Of a stretch of DNA of 64,000 nt, positions 18,312 to 30,282 are shown piece after piece. The notes beneath the pieces are model-generated. The model was not told where the DNA came from and did no database searches. It was given only the letters and a program-made list of their open reading frames with translations. Source of the stretch: Tipula vernalis (Eukaryota > Arthropoda > Insecta > Diptera > Tipulidae); the NCBI GenBank assembly GCA_958295665.1, contig OY282560.1, positions 41,727,044 to 41,791,043 of the forward strand, read 5' to 3'. The stretch's first letter is position 1. Every line of letters starts with the position of its first letter. The translations under genes were made by a program, and so were the position numbers.

Positions 18312-20363
18312 TTACTCCAGGAGCTTCTCCACCTCTCTAATAAAGGCGAGAATGCTATTTATAGAGGCCAATTTACATTTCTCCGGGGTCAGATACCTCT
18401 CTTCAAAATGAATCCACCTCCGTGTGCACAGAGCAACACACTCACATAGTATGTGTTCTGCGGTTTCTGTCTCTTCCAAACAGAGTCGGCACTCCGTCTC
18501 TGTGGACAGGTTCATTTTGTTCAAATGATATCTCAGGTTACAGTGACCTGAGAGAAAACTCACAAGTTTCCTAATATTTCCTTTGCTGAAATTGATCGCC
18601 AAATTTTTGTGGTGAAATGGTCTGATCAAAGATTTGGCTTGTCTAAGGCCGGGAATACAGTTCCAATAAGTCAAGCACTGTATTTTTTCCCATTTACTGA
18701 TTGTGTAGGTTGCAGAAGCCCACGGGATACCACAAAAAGGCTCAGGGCCAATGAGTGTAGTCGACGAGCCTGCCCGTGCAAGTTCGTCGGCTATCTCATT
18801 TCCAGTGATGCCCATGTGACCAGGCACCCACCACAACCTTACTTTGTTTTGACAAGAGAGAGATTGTAGCAGTTTATAACAACTTTGAACCGACTTGGAA
18901 ACCAAGCAGTTAGAAGCCAATGCTTTCAGTGCTGCTTGGCTGTCAGACAAAATGTGGATGGATGCGCCTTTAAGACCTTTGGTCATAATAATAGAGGCGC
19001 AGATTTCGATGGCGCGAATTTCGGCTAGAAAAACACTGGGGTAAGTACCCAGTGATTTCGATATTTTGTGATTGGGTCCAAAGACACCAATGCCGACTCC
19101 ACTATCCATTTTTGATCCATCAGTGTACCAGACTAGGCTGTTAGGTTCCATCTGCGGTAACCCAGTATCCCAGTCTGTTCTATCGGGGATTGTTACCACG
19201 AAATTCCTGCCAAAGCAGAGTTCTTTCGGCATAACGTCCGGGACACTAAAGAACATATTCAGGTCTGGAAGTTCATTCAAAATGTCCAGGTGACCCATAT
19301 GGTCATCATGACTGTATTGATTCGCGAGCTTCAATCTAGCTGCACAGGTAGCAGCTGATTTTTTGACGTGGATATGAAGTGGAGTGAGCCCGATGAGAGC
19401 TTCCATTGCCGCCGTAGGGCAGGTGCGCATAGCACCTGTAATTCCGAGACATGCTAGTCTCTGTAATGAGGTCAGCTTGTTCATAATAACTTTTTGCTGT
19501 ACCTTAGGCCACCAAACTATTGCCCCATATGTTACAATTGGCCTCACTATCATGATGTACATCCAGTAAATCATTTTTGAGTTCAGGCCCCAGGTCCTGC
19601 CGAACATACGCCGGCAGGCCCACATGGCCCTGGCCGCGCGTTCGGTAGTTGAAGTAATATGAGAGTTCCAAGTTAGTTTCTTATCTAGGACAACACCCAG
19701 ATATTTGACTTCATTGGAGTATCCGATATTTATATTATTAAGACTAATTGAACCAAGGTTCAAATTACGTCTTTTGGTGAAGGGCACCAGGACTGTTTTG
19801 CTAGGGTTAATCGAAAGGCCCTCCCCAGTGCACCAATTCGAAATAACAAGCAAAGCCTGTTGCATGCTGGCGGACATCGTACGTTCATGCCCTCCAGAGA
19901 CTATGATAACCAAATCGTCCGCATAACCAATGGCATCGTACCCAAGTAGATGTAAATTATCAAGCAACTCGTCGATCACGAGTGACCACAGCAAAGGGGA
20001 CAGGACACCGCCCTGCGGACACCCTCTTGCTGCCGTAATCGTGACTGACTCATTACCTAATTTAGATGTAATCTTCCTACTAACCAACATGGAACTAATC
20101 CAGTGGTTAGTCGGATCGTCAATACCTCTACGCTTGATTGCCCTAGCAATTGAGTCGTATCCAGTATTGTCAAAAGCTCCCTCAATATCCAGAAATGCAC
20201 ACAGAGCAATTTCTTTCGAGCGATAGGCTGCTTCAATCTTGGTGACAAGTAGATGCAGCGCACCCTCTGTGGATTTGCCTTTCCTATAGGCGAATTGATT
20301 TGGATTTAGAGGTCTGGTTGCCGTTAACCAGTCTCTGATATGAAGATCTATAAGTCGTTCCAT
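18312..20363 (-). CDS. Non-LTR ORF2: reverse transcriptase, RNase H and zinc motif (5' truncated)
   Basis: 683 codons with no stop. N-terminal third: RT core with NQFAYRKGKSTEGAL, motif A FLDIEGAFD, motif B GCPQGGVLSPLLW and motif C YADDLV, so the catalytic Asp residues are intact. Then thumb (RRMFGRTWGL), RNase H (WYTDGSK, LAEIRAIEI, LSDSQAALKAL, VPGHMGITGNEIADELA) and a terminal Cys/His motif (CRLCLEETETAEHILCECVA). The full protein of such LOA/I-group elements also has an N-terminal endonuclease; here it is missing and the ATG at 20363 is only the first Met after truncation. It resembles the frame at 7857-9182 over the shared part but belongs to a distinct family with a poly(A) rather than TAA tail. 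It probably has no promoter of its own. Confidence 0.93.
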   Translation of the reverse strand: MERLIDLHIRDWLTATRPLNPNQFAYRKGKSTEGALHLLVTKIEAAYRSKEIALCAFLDIEGAFDNTGYDSIARAIKRRGIDDPTNHWISSMLVSRKITSKLGNESVTITAARGCPQGGVLSPLLWSLVIDELLDNLHLLGYDAIGYADDLVIIVSGGHERTMSASMQQALLVISNWCTGEGLSINPSKTVLVPFTKRRNLNLGSISLNNINIGYSNEVKYLGVVLDKKLTWNSHITSTTERAARAMWACRRMFGRTWGLNSKMIYWMYIMIVRPIVTYGAIVWWPKVQQKVIMNKLTSLQRLACLGITGAMRTCPTAAMEALIGLTPLHIHVKKSAATCAARLKLANQYSHDDHMGHLDILNELPDLNMFFSVPDVMPKELCFGRNFVVTIPDRTDWDTGLPQMEPNSLVWYTDGSKMDSGVGIGVFGPNHKISKSLGTYPSVFLAEIRAIEICASIIMTKGLKGASIHILSDSQAALKALASNCLVSKSVQSCYKLLQSLSCQNKVRLWWVPGHMGITGNEIADELARAGSSTTLIGPEPFCGIPWASATYTISKWEKIQCLTYWNCIPGLRQAKSLIRPFHHKNLAINFSKGNIRKLVSFLSGHCNLRYHLNKMNLSTETECRLCLEETETAEHILCECVALCTRRWIHFEERYLTPEKCKLASINSILAFIREVEKLLE

Positions 20364-20381
20364 GGTTTACACAAAATGAAT

Positions 20382-21042
20382 ACTTTCGGGTTTAAATATA
20401 TTTTCCACGTTTATTGATTTACCTTTATATTAAACAGTATTTTAAAAACTATTTATTGAAGTTCGAGACACAGTCAATATATATTTATGTACATACATGC
20501 AACTGAATATTTTGACAATAAAAACGTTTAATTTGTTATTCTGTGCTCGTTTTGAATATTATTTTGGCACGAAATGTTTTTTTCTTGTTATTTTTATGAT
20601 GGATAGTATCGATAGTTTGACTCGGAATTTAGTTTTTGTGACTGTTGCACATAGTTATAAATAGTTGTGAAAATAGTTGTTTCAGTATAAACAGGATTTG
20701 AATTATGGATATTTTTTGTTTATTGAATGTCATGATGCTAAAACCACCATGATGTTCTGTTTTAAAAATGGGATAATGGGATATATCTGGCCAGAGTCAA
20801 ATCTGAATTATTTGTTCAACAAGAATATTCCACGTTATTGAAGAAGAATTTAGTACAATTTCCAAATATTTGTATTTAATTGTAAATTCGTAGAGATGTT
20901 AAATATACAAATATGTTCTTCTAACGTATTTCAACATAAAATTGTTTGTAACAAACCAATCCAAATTTTATCAAAGTCGACTTATTGTTTATGACCATTT
21001 AACTATTGTTTGAGGTCCTTTTGTTTAACGGTCGTTTGTCCA
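20382..21042 (+). other. Intronic DNA without recognised features
   Basis: AT-rich Ogt intron sequence. I see no coding or structural feature. Confidence 0.55.
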
Positions 21043-21230
21043 GGGGTGCGATTTTAGAAGCATTACGAATTTCGAGTTATGAGAAATTACGACAAACGCG
21101 ATTATGTGTAGACATTACGAGTTTTCTTAATTTCGAATTGTTGTTGTTTTTTTAATCGTACAACTATTTAAGTAAAACACAGTTCTCGAAACTCGTAACT
21201 CGTAATACGAGAGATACATAATCGCACCCC
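21043..21230. mobile_element. Small MITE with GGGGTGCGATT ends
   Basis: About 188 bp. GGGGTGCGATT at 21043 and its inverted copy AATCGCACCCC ending 21230. CAG lies on both outer sides, as a possible 3-bp duplication. The interior holds further inverted pieces built on ACTCGTAA / TTACGAGT. It is non-coding. Confidence 0.7.
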
Positions 21231-23687
21231 AGATACAAAAAACCCATTGAACGTCGTAGTTGTAATAAAAGGAATCACTTCATTTGCTTCGAGCATTTTA
21301 AAATCCAGAATAATGAAACAGTTAAAACCCAGAAAAAAAAATCCAAATATTACTAAAAAAAAAACCGAAGAATTTTTTTCAACAGAATTTTTATATCTTT
21401 CGTTTTATTTTTCAAATATTTCAGCAGTACCTACATACTTTTTGTGCATGCATAGGCTAAAGGATATAATGGCGGTGTAAACTTCATACTCGGCCATCCT
21501 TTAAAATCTTCTGTTCCGGAAGATTTGTTGTCTCCGCCATCATTGATCATCCAGAGCTTCATTAAATCTGCAGATAATGAAGTCTTTATTAGACCTTCGC
21601 TTTCATCCATCCTTCGAACCTCCTATGTGTCATTCCCATCTCATGCAGTTAATTATATGGCCCGAGATATCTTGCAAGAATTTTCAGTTCTATCCCAAAC
21701 TGAAACAATTTCACCTAACATATATTGTGCAGCTGCAGCCATCTGTAATTTAATTATTTACTACCTAGCTTCTTCTAATATTATCCTGTTGCTGTTGAAA
21801 TCATTAATTAATTCCTCTTCCATTATTTTGGTGTATTGTTAGTACTACGACTATTCGTGGAATTTATCTATTTCTGTAAAGCTGTCATGTGCTTATACCG
21901 TTTCATAGGCTCCATGAGAGCTAATTTGGTAAAAATCGGTATAATCGTTCCTCACCTGTCTGTGAGGGCGTTCCTAATTCTTTGCAAAATTCCCTTCTCA
22001 ATTATTAGAACGGTCGGGTTTCACAATCGTAATTAATCTTAAACATACTAAATTATCCACATTGAAAATAATCACCTAGTATCATACAGAGACCAATCTA
22101 AATGAAAATGATGTCTCATTAATAATTTATTTAGTATTATATATAGTTTAAAATAAAATCACTTAGCTTAAAATTCTTGTGTACACGGTACTTCACCATA
22201 ACATTTATCAAATGTCAAAATTGTAGTTGTAGGTGAATTCATGTTTAATTTGTGATGCAGTTTGGAAATTTATGAACACCGACACGACATCTGTGTTAAT
22301 AATAATGAAGTACAAAAAAAATTCGAACATAAACCCTGAGTTCCATTGCGAATAAAAGTTTGTCAGTTCAAATAAAATGAGAAGTAATCTGTACAAACAT
22401 AATTAATTAAATTTATGTGCGTTGAAGCATTGTTCAGTGAATCAAGAGCGCCCATTTTCGGAAGCAATCATTTCGCTATTTTCATAAAGTTAATTAACAA
22501 ATATTTATCGGGGTTTTATTTTCTCCATGTTCTAAATTATATTTAAGTGCGTTGAAACTATGTAAAGTCAATGGGCCTACGAAATGTCATTGAATTTTGT
22601 GTTGAAGTAATTTTGAACTAAATATTTCACTGTTGATCCAAGTGATTTCTGTAGATGCGCCTAGCTAACGTTCAACCGATGTTCATCCATTTTCGGAAAA
22701 GTACACATTTTTAACGTTAAATTTATTCAAACTAAGTGAACGGAAGTATAATTCGCAGTTTTTCAGATTGACTCCATGATCTGAAGTTCAACATAATAAG
22801 TTAAACAATTCATAATGAAAGTAAATACAATTAACTCGAATCAAGTCATCATCATCATCAGGCACATTCGCAAATCTAGATGCATCAACGAATCTGAATT
22901 ATTCAGGAGGCACTGAACACCTGATTACCTTCTTCGTTCTCTAGAGCTTCACACAAATTCAAAGAGTGATATGATAGGAAGCGGCCGATTATTTATTACA
23001 CCATAAACAGTAAAATCGTACATTTTTTTAAAAATTTTGAAAATTCTTGTTAAAAATTTATATTTCAATATGTGAATCGATTGACATAATAAAAAATGGG
23101 GAAAGGTAGTTTTTTAATCCCTTCGCGTATTTCACTATAAATTTTATTTTTAACATATAATGTAAAATTATTACCAATTACAATATATTTAAATAGTGGA
23201 AATATGATTTTAAAACCAAAAACTATCGTTATTTGCTTCAGTATCATTTTAAAATTTCTTACGACGAAATTACCATTTCAACTGACAACAAACTTTCCAA
23301 ATGACTAAGGGAATGCCAATTCAAGAGACGTTTGTCATTTCAAATAACGATTTTCATTCAAATCGACTAAGATAATCCCAAAATTCGGTTGTCGGTACAA
23401 ACAACAAGTGACTAAGGGAATAACGGCCTAAAACATTTTGGTGCTGTTCGTAGTAAAATACTACAGTATTAGAAAAAATATTTCTTCCCGAAGCTTATTT
23501 CAAATTTGGTGTGAAATTTTTGGTAAAATCGAAATTATGTTTACGTAATCTGATATGTAACAGTAACATTAGGTTTTTAATAAATTCTTAAATTTATGTA
23601 ACAGCAAGAGATATTAATGTTAAATAATTGTGTTATATAAGACGAATCTAAATACTCAAATTTCGGGAATTTTTCCCGTTGTTTCAT

Positions 23688-23688
<1 letters not shown>
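21231..23688 (+). other. Intronic DNA; partial copy of a dispersed repeat
   Basis: Mostly unremarkable AT-rich DNA. At about 22335-22380 there is a copy of the terminal sequence of the element at 29126-29797 (CTGAGTTCCATTGCGAATAA and onward). The open stretch at 21525-21842 has no recognisable domain. Confidence 0.55.

Positions 23689-23766
<78 letters not shown>
23689..23766. repeat. (CA)39 microsatellite
   Basis: 78 bp of uninterrupted CA dinucleotide. Being pure and long, it is likely to be length-variable. Confidence 0.98.
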
Positions 23767-23770
<4 letters not shown>

Positions 23771-26700
23771 ACATAATTTTATTTTGCTAAAGTAGAAATT
23801 CTTTCATTTTGCATGCTGTAAAAAAAAATATTTTTTAGTCATCCAAATTAATATAATGATCAACATTTTCCACTTGGTCGGCACAACCTTCAGAAAATTT
23901 TTCTAAGAAAATCATAAAAAAAAACTTAAGCAAAAGAAAATTTCTTGTATTGTAACCAAGGGTACGCATCGTTAAAGTGTATAAAAATTCATAACTTCTT
24001 GGAAGTAATTATATTTGTTTCATGCTGGCCGGATCGAGACTAAAAAAATCACATGTTATATTAAATTTGGTTTAAACCAACGCACTGTATATGGTACATA
24101 TTTACAAAATGCTTAATGTAATATATTTTATTTGTGTATGTTAAAATAAAGGCGCTGGTAACTAAGGTAACGCCCGAATACAAATATATTATATACATTA
24201 TTCTGAGAGATAGAGAGAAGATATTAAATATTCTCTGTGTGTATTAAATAAAAAGTTTGTGGTTGGAAAATAGCTTTTCGTATTTGTAGACGAAAGAAAA
24301 TTGTTTGTTGTGCATTTTCGCTATAAACACTCATACGCTCACTAACACAAGCACAGACGAATTTTCTTCACAGCAGCGTTCAGTTTTATTTCAGTAGCTT
24401 AGTACAGTTCATATTTGAACGTTCAAATGGAAAATTAATTTTCACTTTTTATTATTTTGTTTAATATTTATGTTATTTTTCTATATAGTTTTTTTTTCTT
24501 CTTCGGGTTTAAAAAAAAATAAAAATTATTTTTACCGTTGTATGAAAGAAGAAAAACTCAAAATAATCGTACTGAGAACATAAAAAACTACTGTGTTGTG
24601 CTTTTCTATTTTAAAAATCATTTTACACGATTTTTTTTTTGTTTTTGTTTTTGGAAAATTTGTTAATGAAAATTATGATGAACATAAATAATAATGATAA
24701 TTTTATACAAAGTGGTTGTTGAACACAGTCGGTAGTAGTGTGTATATATAGTGGAACTTTACTTTTTAAGCGGATAAATGTTTTGTAAAATTGTAATAAA
24801 ATAATGTTGCTCTGTGTACTGTGTTAAGGGTGGAAAAATAATATCGCTCTTAGCAGAATAAAAATTTTCCTTCCTCAATTTTTTGGTTTTTATTGGGGGG
24901 GAAATTATCAGTAGCTATATATATATTTACGGAAAGTGAATCTATCTCTAGTAGTTTATACTTACAATCAATAAAAACCGGAGGATATGCTTTTTTGCTA
25001 TTTTCTAGATATTTATTTTTATTAAAATGAGAAATTTATTATTACTGTACTGGTAAAATGAAGTAGTAAATTTTATTTTTTAGAAATGATGATGTATGAA
25101 CAAATGACAATATAATTAATTTTTTTAATAAAAAAATATTCTCAAGGATTAAATTTAGACTATTTTTTTTATATTTAAAATGTAATATTCTTATAATAAT
25201 AAAAATAAATGAAAAATTTCGCGAGCGAGAAAATAAGAAGACTTTCGCCTACACAGTATTCTGGTTTATGATTTTGTTAAAAAAAAAAATTGCGTTAAGT
25301 TAGACAAAACTAAATTTTTTTTTTGATTGTTTGAGATAAATTATAAAAATAAATAAATAAATCAATAAAAATTATAAGAATCACGTACAGGGATTTAGAG
25401 TAACTGTGAAAATTAATTAAACAAAAATTCTAAATACAAAAAAAATTATATAAATGTTTTAATGTTTTAAAAAAAAAAAAAAAATTTACGTTGTGCTTAA
25501 ATTTTTATTCGCTGGCTTTCTCTTTATATCTATTATTAAATTATAATTATTATACATTTAGAATAAATAATAAATCGTGCAATTAAACAAACATTTGTTT
25601 TTTTATTTATAACTGTTGCCAAAACAATAAAAATTTTACTAACTAAAATTAATAATTGTAATTTGTACCGTAATTTTAAAATAATCATGGCATTGAAATA
25701 ATGAACCAGATTAGATTTCATTTTTTATTGGATATTAATATATTATATAAACAAAAAAAAAATAAGTAAATAAATAATTAATAAATTAATAAGTGGATCT
25801 TGCCGTCCCATTGTCTCATTATTAACTAAACCTAAATAAAATTATAAATTTTATATATTTGTTATATTTATATATGTATACATATTAAATAATTGTTAGA
25901 AAATATTTTGATATAATTGTTATATATTTGATATTCAAATTTGTACTGTAATTTATTTATTGTAATCTGGATTCGTGTAATAATTTTGTTTTTTTATTAT
26001 TATTTTATGTTTTACAAATTGTAATTTATATTGTAACTTTTGTAATTATAATTATGGATTATCAATGTATTGTTGTCTATACTATTGTACGGATAGCACC
26101 GTTTTATCCTTATACTCCAATTGTTGCTAATAAACAGGATGGATGTCTATTTTGGATTAAGGCACAGATTAAAAGGTAGCGTTAATATATTTTAATTTAT
26201 GTTATTTTTATTTGAGTTGATAAAAAGTAACAAACTGGAAATTGAAATTGTTAATTTTTTTTTTTTTTTTAAACAATCAAAATTATTATCAAACCTTGTT
26301 TTTTAAACACTCAAATATTCCCCATTATTAAAATTGAAAAAAAAAAAAAAAAAAAAATTGAAAATTGTTCATTTTATACTGTGTTTTTATGAGATTATCT
26401 CCAACTGAGTTTTGGAGTAAGTCAGATTTTCCGCATCACAATACAAATTTATTTAATAAAAATACTTGGTGTGATTATCACGCAGATAGAGGTATAGCAG
26501 AAAACGTTTCTAATTTGGTGAACTAAAGCTTTATCCAAATTATTTAAGTACCTTTAAATAAAGGTTTTAAATGTAACTGGCATTTACTTTATTTCATGTT
26601 TACATACATATTTCATGAATTTTAAGTAAAATAATAAGAAGATATGAAATGATGATCCTTTTACCAGTTCTTGGTTTGTGATATCCGAATTATATTTACC

Positions 26701-26900
26701 CGAATGTCAATTTATAAATTTGTCCTCTACTTATCTTTATCCTATTTTTATAGCTCTTCAAAAAACGTTTCGATTCTAATCGGATATTTACGAAAACCAT
26801 TGAGAAATTCTTATGATATGATAAAATTACAAATTTTGCGCCTTATAAGAAAGTTATCTGTAAGCCCAATTTTATAAATAAATTGCAGGCAGAGTTTTTC
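23767..26900 (+). other. AT-rich intronic DNA
   Basis: Low-complexity sequence with many A/T runs (for example 26258-26270 and 26337-26358). No recognised gene, repeat array or TE. Confidence 0.55.
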
Positions 26901-26904
26901 TTAA

Positions 26905-27378
26905 TTAAGAATAATAATGCAAAGCTTTGACACAATAATTTTGTTTTGCTGCCGATCAGATATCGTTTTTGTTAAAAAATCTGCGACTATTTTGTCGGTT
27001 GATATGTAACTAACTTTGACATCAGAGTTATCGTCGTTGTATCTTATGAAATAATGCCTAATATCGATGGGTTTTGAACGTGCCTAATACGCTTCATTTT
27101 TGGCCATATGTAAAGCTCCCGCATTGTCACACTGGACCAAAAAGAAAAATATTTCCCAATTGTTCGCTGAAATGTTACAACCAAATGGCTTCTTGAATTG
27201 TTGAAGAACTGGACAGCGCCACCGTCGGTTGCCTGCGACTTCCCCCAAGAGATTGCAGCAATATCAGAAGCCCATTCAGAATCTGAATATCTCAAAAAAA
27301 CATCATTTTTGCACATAAACGCAACATTTAGTCGCGTGCCTTGTACCAGATATAATAATGACCTCACTTCAATGTTAA
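26905..27378 (-). pseudogene. Copia pol C-terminal part (RNase H)
   Basis: On the minus strand: IEVRSLLYLVQGTRLNVAF (end of RT), then YSDSEWASD (RNase H acidic site), WGKSQATDGGAVQFF, ARSKPIDIRHYFIRYNDD and STDKIVADFLTKTI. These are the ordered landmarks of Ty1/copia RNase H up to the pol C-terminus. Frameshifts are present. It is the downstream end of the copia element whose upstream parts lie at 32033-33690; the gap is filled by later insertions. Confidence 0.85.
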
Positions 27379-27472
27379 CCCATAAAAAACGCCTAGGCGT
27401 TTTATTCGAGAGTCTCAAAAATTAGCAAATTTCCAAAGTTTTTGATATATTTCGATTACAGCGCCCATTCGT

Positions 27473-27494
27473 ATATAACGCCTAGGCGTTATAT
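27473..27494. repeat. 22-bp palindrome centred on CCTAGG
   Basis: Perfect palindrome with core ATAACGCCTAGGCGTTAT. It is the second copy at this end; sisters lie at 27386-27403 (18 bp) and 30026-30039 (14 bp), with a related long imperfect palindrome at 29975-30006. Confidence 0.85.
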
Positions 27495-28257
27495 TTGAGT
27501 TTCATCATAATATAGAAAAGCCAAAGTTTTAGATTGAGACTTTTCCATCTTCGTGGTCGTCGAATTTGTCTTTAAACTTAAAAACTAATACAGCGAAATC
27601 TATTTATAACGAACATTAAGTAGTTTTAACGCTAAACCTACCGCGACTTCATGTATACCTATTCCTTTCGTGAACGGGTTAAATGGCCGATTGTGGTAAG
27701 GCAGCCTAGGCTACACATTTTTCGTAGAAAACAAATAATAAAAAAGCGGTGCAATTACGTTGTGTATTTCGAAAATTTTAATCGTAATTTTAAAAACGGT
27801 CATTTTGACCGATCATGGATTAAGAAATTTTCATTATAACGGAGAATTGCAACGAATTTTTATTCGCTAAAATGCAAATTTTGTTATGTGGAAATGCACT
27901 ATGGCCAACCAAATGAGTTTTTGGAACTAAACTGACATTTACATAAATCCATTACAATGAAATCCCAATATGACGGAATTAATTTCTTTTACATATTTAA
28001 TGAAAATCTTAAGCAAAAACTGTTCAGAAATATTACTCAAAAACTGTTCAATAATATTACGACTAAACGAAAAGAAAATGGGGACATCCAGGCACGTAGA
28101 GTCTACTGAAAATATGTAGAGTCTACATTTCTAAAAGCGATAAATTTTACAGTTAACTTGATTTAGTGAAACCATAAAATTCTAGTCTACATTTATGTAG
28201 ATACTTTTTCGTTTGAGTAAAATATCCTACATTTTAGAATATCTGAAATGGAGACTC

Positions 28258-28466
28258 TACATATCGTCGGCGAGAAATGTAGAATGTGTAGGCCATTTTT
28301 TCCAATTTTGCTTTTTCATATCAAACGAAAGAGTCTTCCATTAAGGTAAAGAGATTTAGAAAGAAAATAAGTGATTGTCTGAAGACAATACGAAGAGTGC
28401 AATAGTTTTGAAAAAAAAAATTGTTTTTAGACTTACACATTTTGCATTTCTCGCCGACGATATGCT
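28258..28466. repeat. Foldback with GC-rich arms
   Basis: ATATCGTCGGCGAGAAATG at 28261-28279 and its exact reverse complement at 28445-28463, extendable to about 33 bp with a few mismatches. The flanking DNA repeats GTAGAGTCTAC-like motifs. It is non-coding. Confidence 0.8.
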
Positions 28467-29125
28467 AATTGCGCCCAATGTATACATTTTTTTTATCATA
28501 AGTCCGATTTAGATGTAGAAAATATGTCTGCCTTGCAAAAAAAGAAGAGATTAGTACATTACAATTTTCGTTTGGATGACAAGAACGACAATATAAACAT
28601 GCAAAACTTTGCAAGGGTTTTTTTTTCGTTATTTTGAGCAATTGTTACTATACAAATGAAAATCTAACTATAAAATAAACTCGACCCGACAATATTTTTT
28701 GATATTTTGTAGTGACAAACTAACCCAAACATAATAAAAGTATATTATGAAAACCCATACAACGACTAGACGTCAAAAGTTTATAGGAGACAAAAATAAA
28801 CAAATTTTCAAAAACAGACATGTCGAATGTTAACCATTTATCTTTGAAAATTTTTAAATATATTGTAAAAAATGTAAATATATTGTGAAAGATTCGATTC
28901 CCCATTTCCCCATTTCGCCATTTTTGTTTACATAATATCCTTTCACTTTTAAACCAGTGTGTATTTTTCTATTGTGTGCGCAGCACTAACCGACACAACC
29001 GGCAAACATTTTTCTTCATCTAAATCGAACTATATTGTTTAAATTTTTGTCACGAATAAAATTAACGAAAGCAAAATGTTTATAAATAAGCTACAACAAT
29101 AAATAAGTAAGTTTTCATAAACTTA

Positions 29126-29797
29126 AGCCTGAATTCCATTGCGAATAAAAGTTTGTCAGTCAAAATAAAGGGAGATAAAAATATAAAATCGATGGTTGTG
29201 TGAAAGAAACACAAAACGAAGTCAGTCAAGATTTTACTTACATCAAATGTGTGTTTGTATTAGTGAATCGCCATAATTATGGTCAAAAATTATCAAAATC
29301 GAAGTCATTTTATGGTTATCCAACTAATATAAGCACACAAATTTTGTGTACGAACGCAAATTTTTTTCCGCATCCTAAGATAATTAAAAAGTTTGTTATT
29401 TTTATGGTAATTGTCATAATTTTTTTTGGTGGTTGCTTCTAAAATAGCTGTGATAATAAAAAAATATAAAGTTTGTATACAGGTAAATTGTGTTAAATTG
29501 GGATCAATTGTGATAATATCGCTAAATACTATTATTGGCAATTTAATAAAGTGATCGTTTTTTTTTTAAATAATTTATTGGTGGTGAAAAAGCCAAATTA
29601 AAACTCCAAGTGATAACCAAAAATTTATTTTTTTTATTTTTTATTTTTTGCTGTCGCTGTCAAAATTTATCAAGATATTTGTGCTATAAAAAAAATAAAA
29701 AAAACATGCTTTATCTTTGTCACTCCAATGGATTTTTTTTTTGTCTTCTTTCGACTTGAAGTCAGTTCAGTCAATTATTCACAGTGGAATTCAGGCT
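29126..29797. mobile_element. TTA-flanked inverted-repeat element, non-autonomous
   Basis: AGCCTGAATTCCATTGCGAA at the left and the inverted copy TTCACAGTGGAATTCAGGCT at the right, with TTA outside each end (29123-29125 and 29798-29800). About 672 bp, with no transposase. The TTA target again suits PIF/Harbinger. A partial second copy of its end lies at about 22335. Confidence 0.7.
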
Positions 29798-30113
29798 TTA
29801 ACGTTTTCATTCCTGTTGGGAGTGAAATAACAATAATTTTGGGTAAACAAATTTTTTTTCGTTTTGTAAAGTAGTCCGTACACTATAATAAAAATAAGGG
29901 AAAATTTCACAAAAAAATTAAATCATAAAATGTGTGAGTTATGTAAATTACAAAATTAATCCCGAATAAAGCCCACTGGGCGTTTTATTTGAATAAAACG
30001 CCTAGTAAGTGCACTATTCGATTAAAACGCCTAGGCGTTATTTACGGGGAAGACGGTAGCTGCTGACATGGTTTGTTTTTTAATTTGTCATCTTGAATAT
30101 TATAGGAGATATA

Positions 30114-30215
30114 TTCACCCCGATTATGATTGACGAGTCGATCGATAATCGGCACAACTCAGAGTCCTATCGATTGTCGATCGACTCGATACTCATAATA
30201 GGGATGATTGATTTG
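30114..30215. repeat. Foldback, about 36-bp arms, near copia/pogo junction
   Basis: CCCCGATTATGATTGACGAG continuing TCGATCGATAATCG pairs with the later CGATTGTCGATCGACTCGAT continuing ACTCATAATAGGG. It would form a hairpin with a loop of about 20 nt. It lies in the copia remnant. Confidence 0.8.
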
Positions 30216-30282
30216 CTCCGTTTTTGATTGTGGTCTGATGGTCTTAAGACATTCATATTAATTAATATACAGATTTAATATA

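Larger units (their letters stand above)
18223..20368 (-). mobile_element. Young-looking 5'-truncated RNase H-type non-LTR retrotransposon, poly(A) tail
   Basis: Exact 13-bp target-site duplication ACACAAAATGAAT (18210-18222 and 20369-20381). The poly(A) tail appears as about 27 T on the + strand directly after the left copy. The unbroken coding frame, undamaged duplication and long homopolymer all suggest recent insertion. It lies antisense to Ogt. Confidence 0.95.
27379..30048. mobile_element. Inverted-repeat element with CCTAGG palindromes (piggyBac-like candidate)
   Basis: Block of about 2.67 kb inside the copia remnant. The left end reads TTAA then CCCATAAAAAACGCCTAGGC and GTTTTATTCGA. 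The right end, inverted, reads CCCGTAAATAACGCCTAGGC and GTTTTAATCGA. So the ends form an imperfect inverted repeat of about 36 bp that starts with CCC next to a TTAA on the left, as piggyBac elements do; the right TTAA is absent. Each end holds the palindrome AACGCCTAGGCGTT. No transposase is visible, and the interior holds a foldback and another inverted-repeat element. The superfamily is tentative. Confidence 0.5.

Noticed and set aside
21525..21842. 105-codon open frame as a gene
   Set aside because: No domain or context; the opposite strand is equally open in pieces with stops. Not supportable.
23577..23774. Open frame with alternating Val-Cys
   Set aside because: It is only the (CA)39 microsatellite read in frame.
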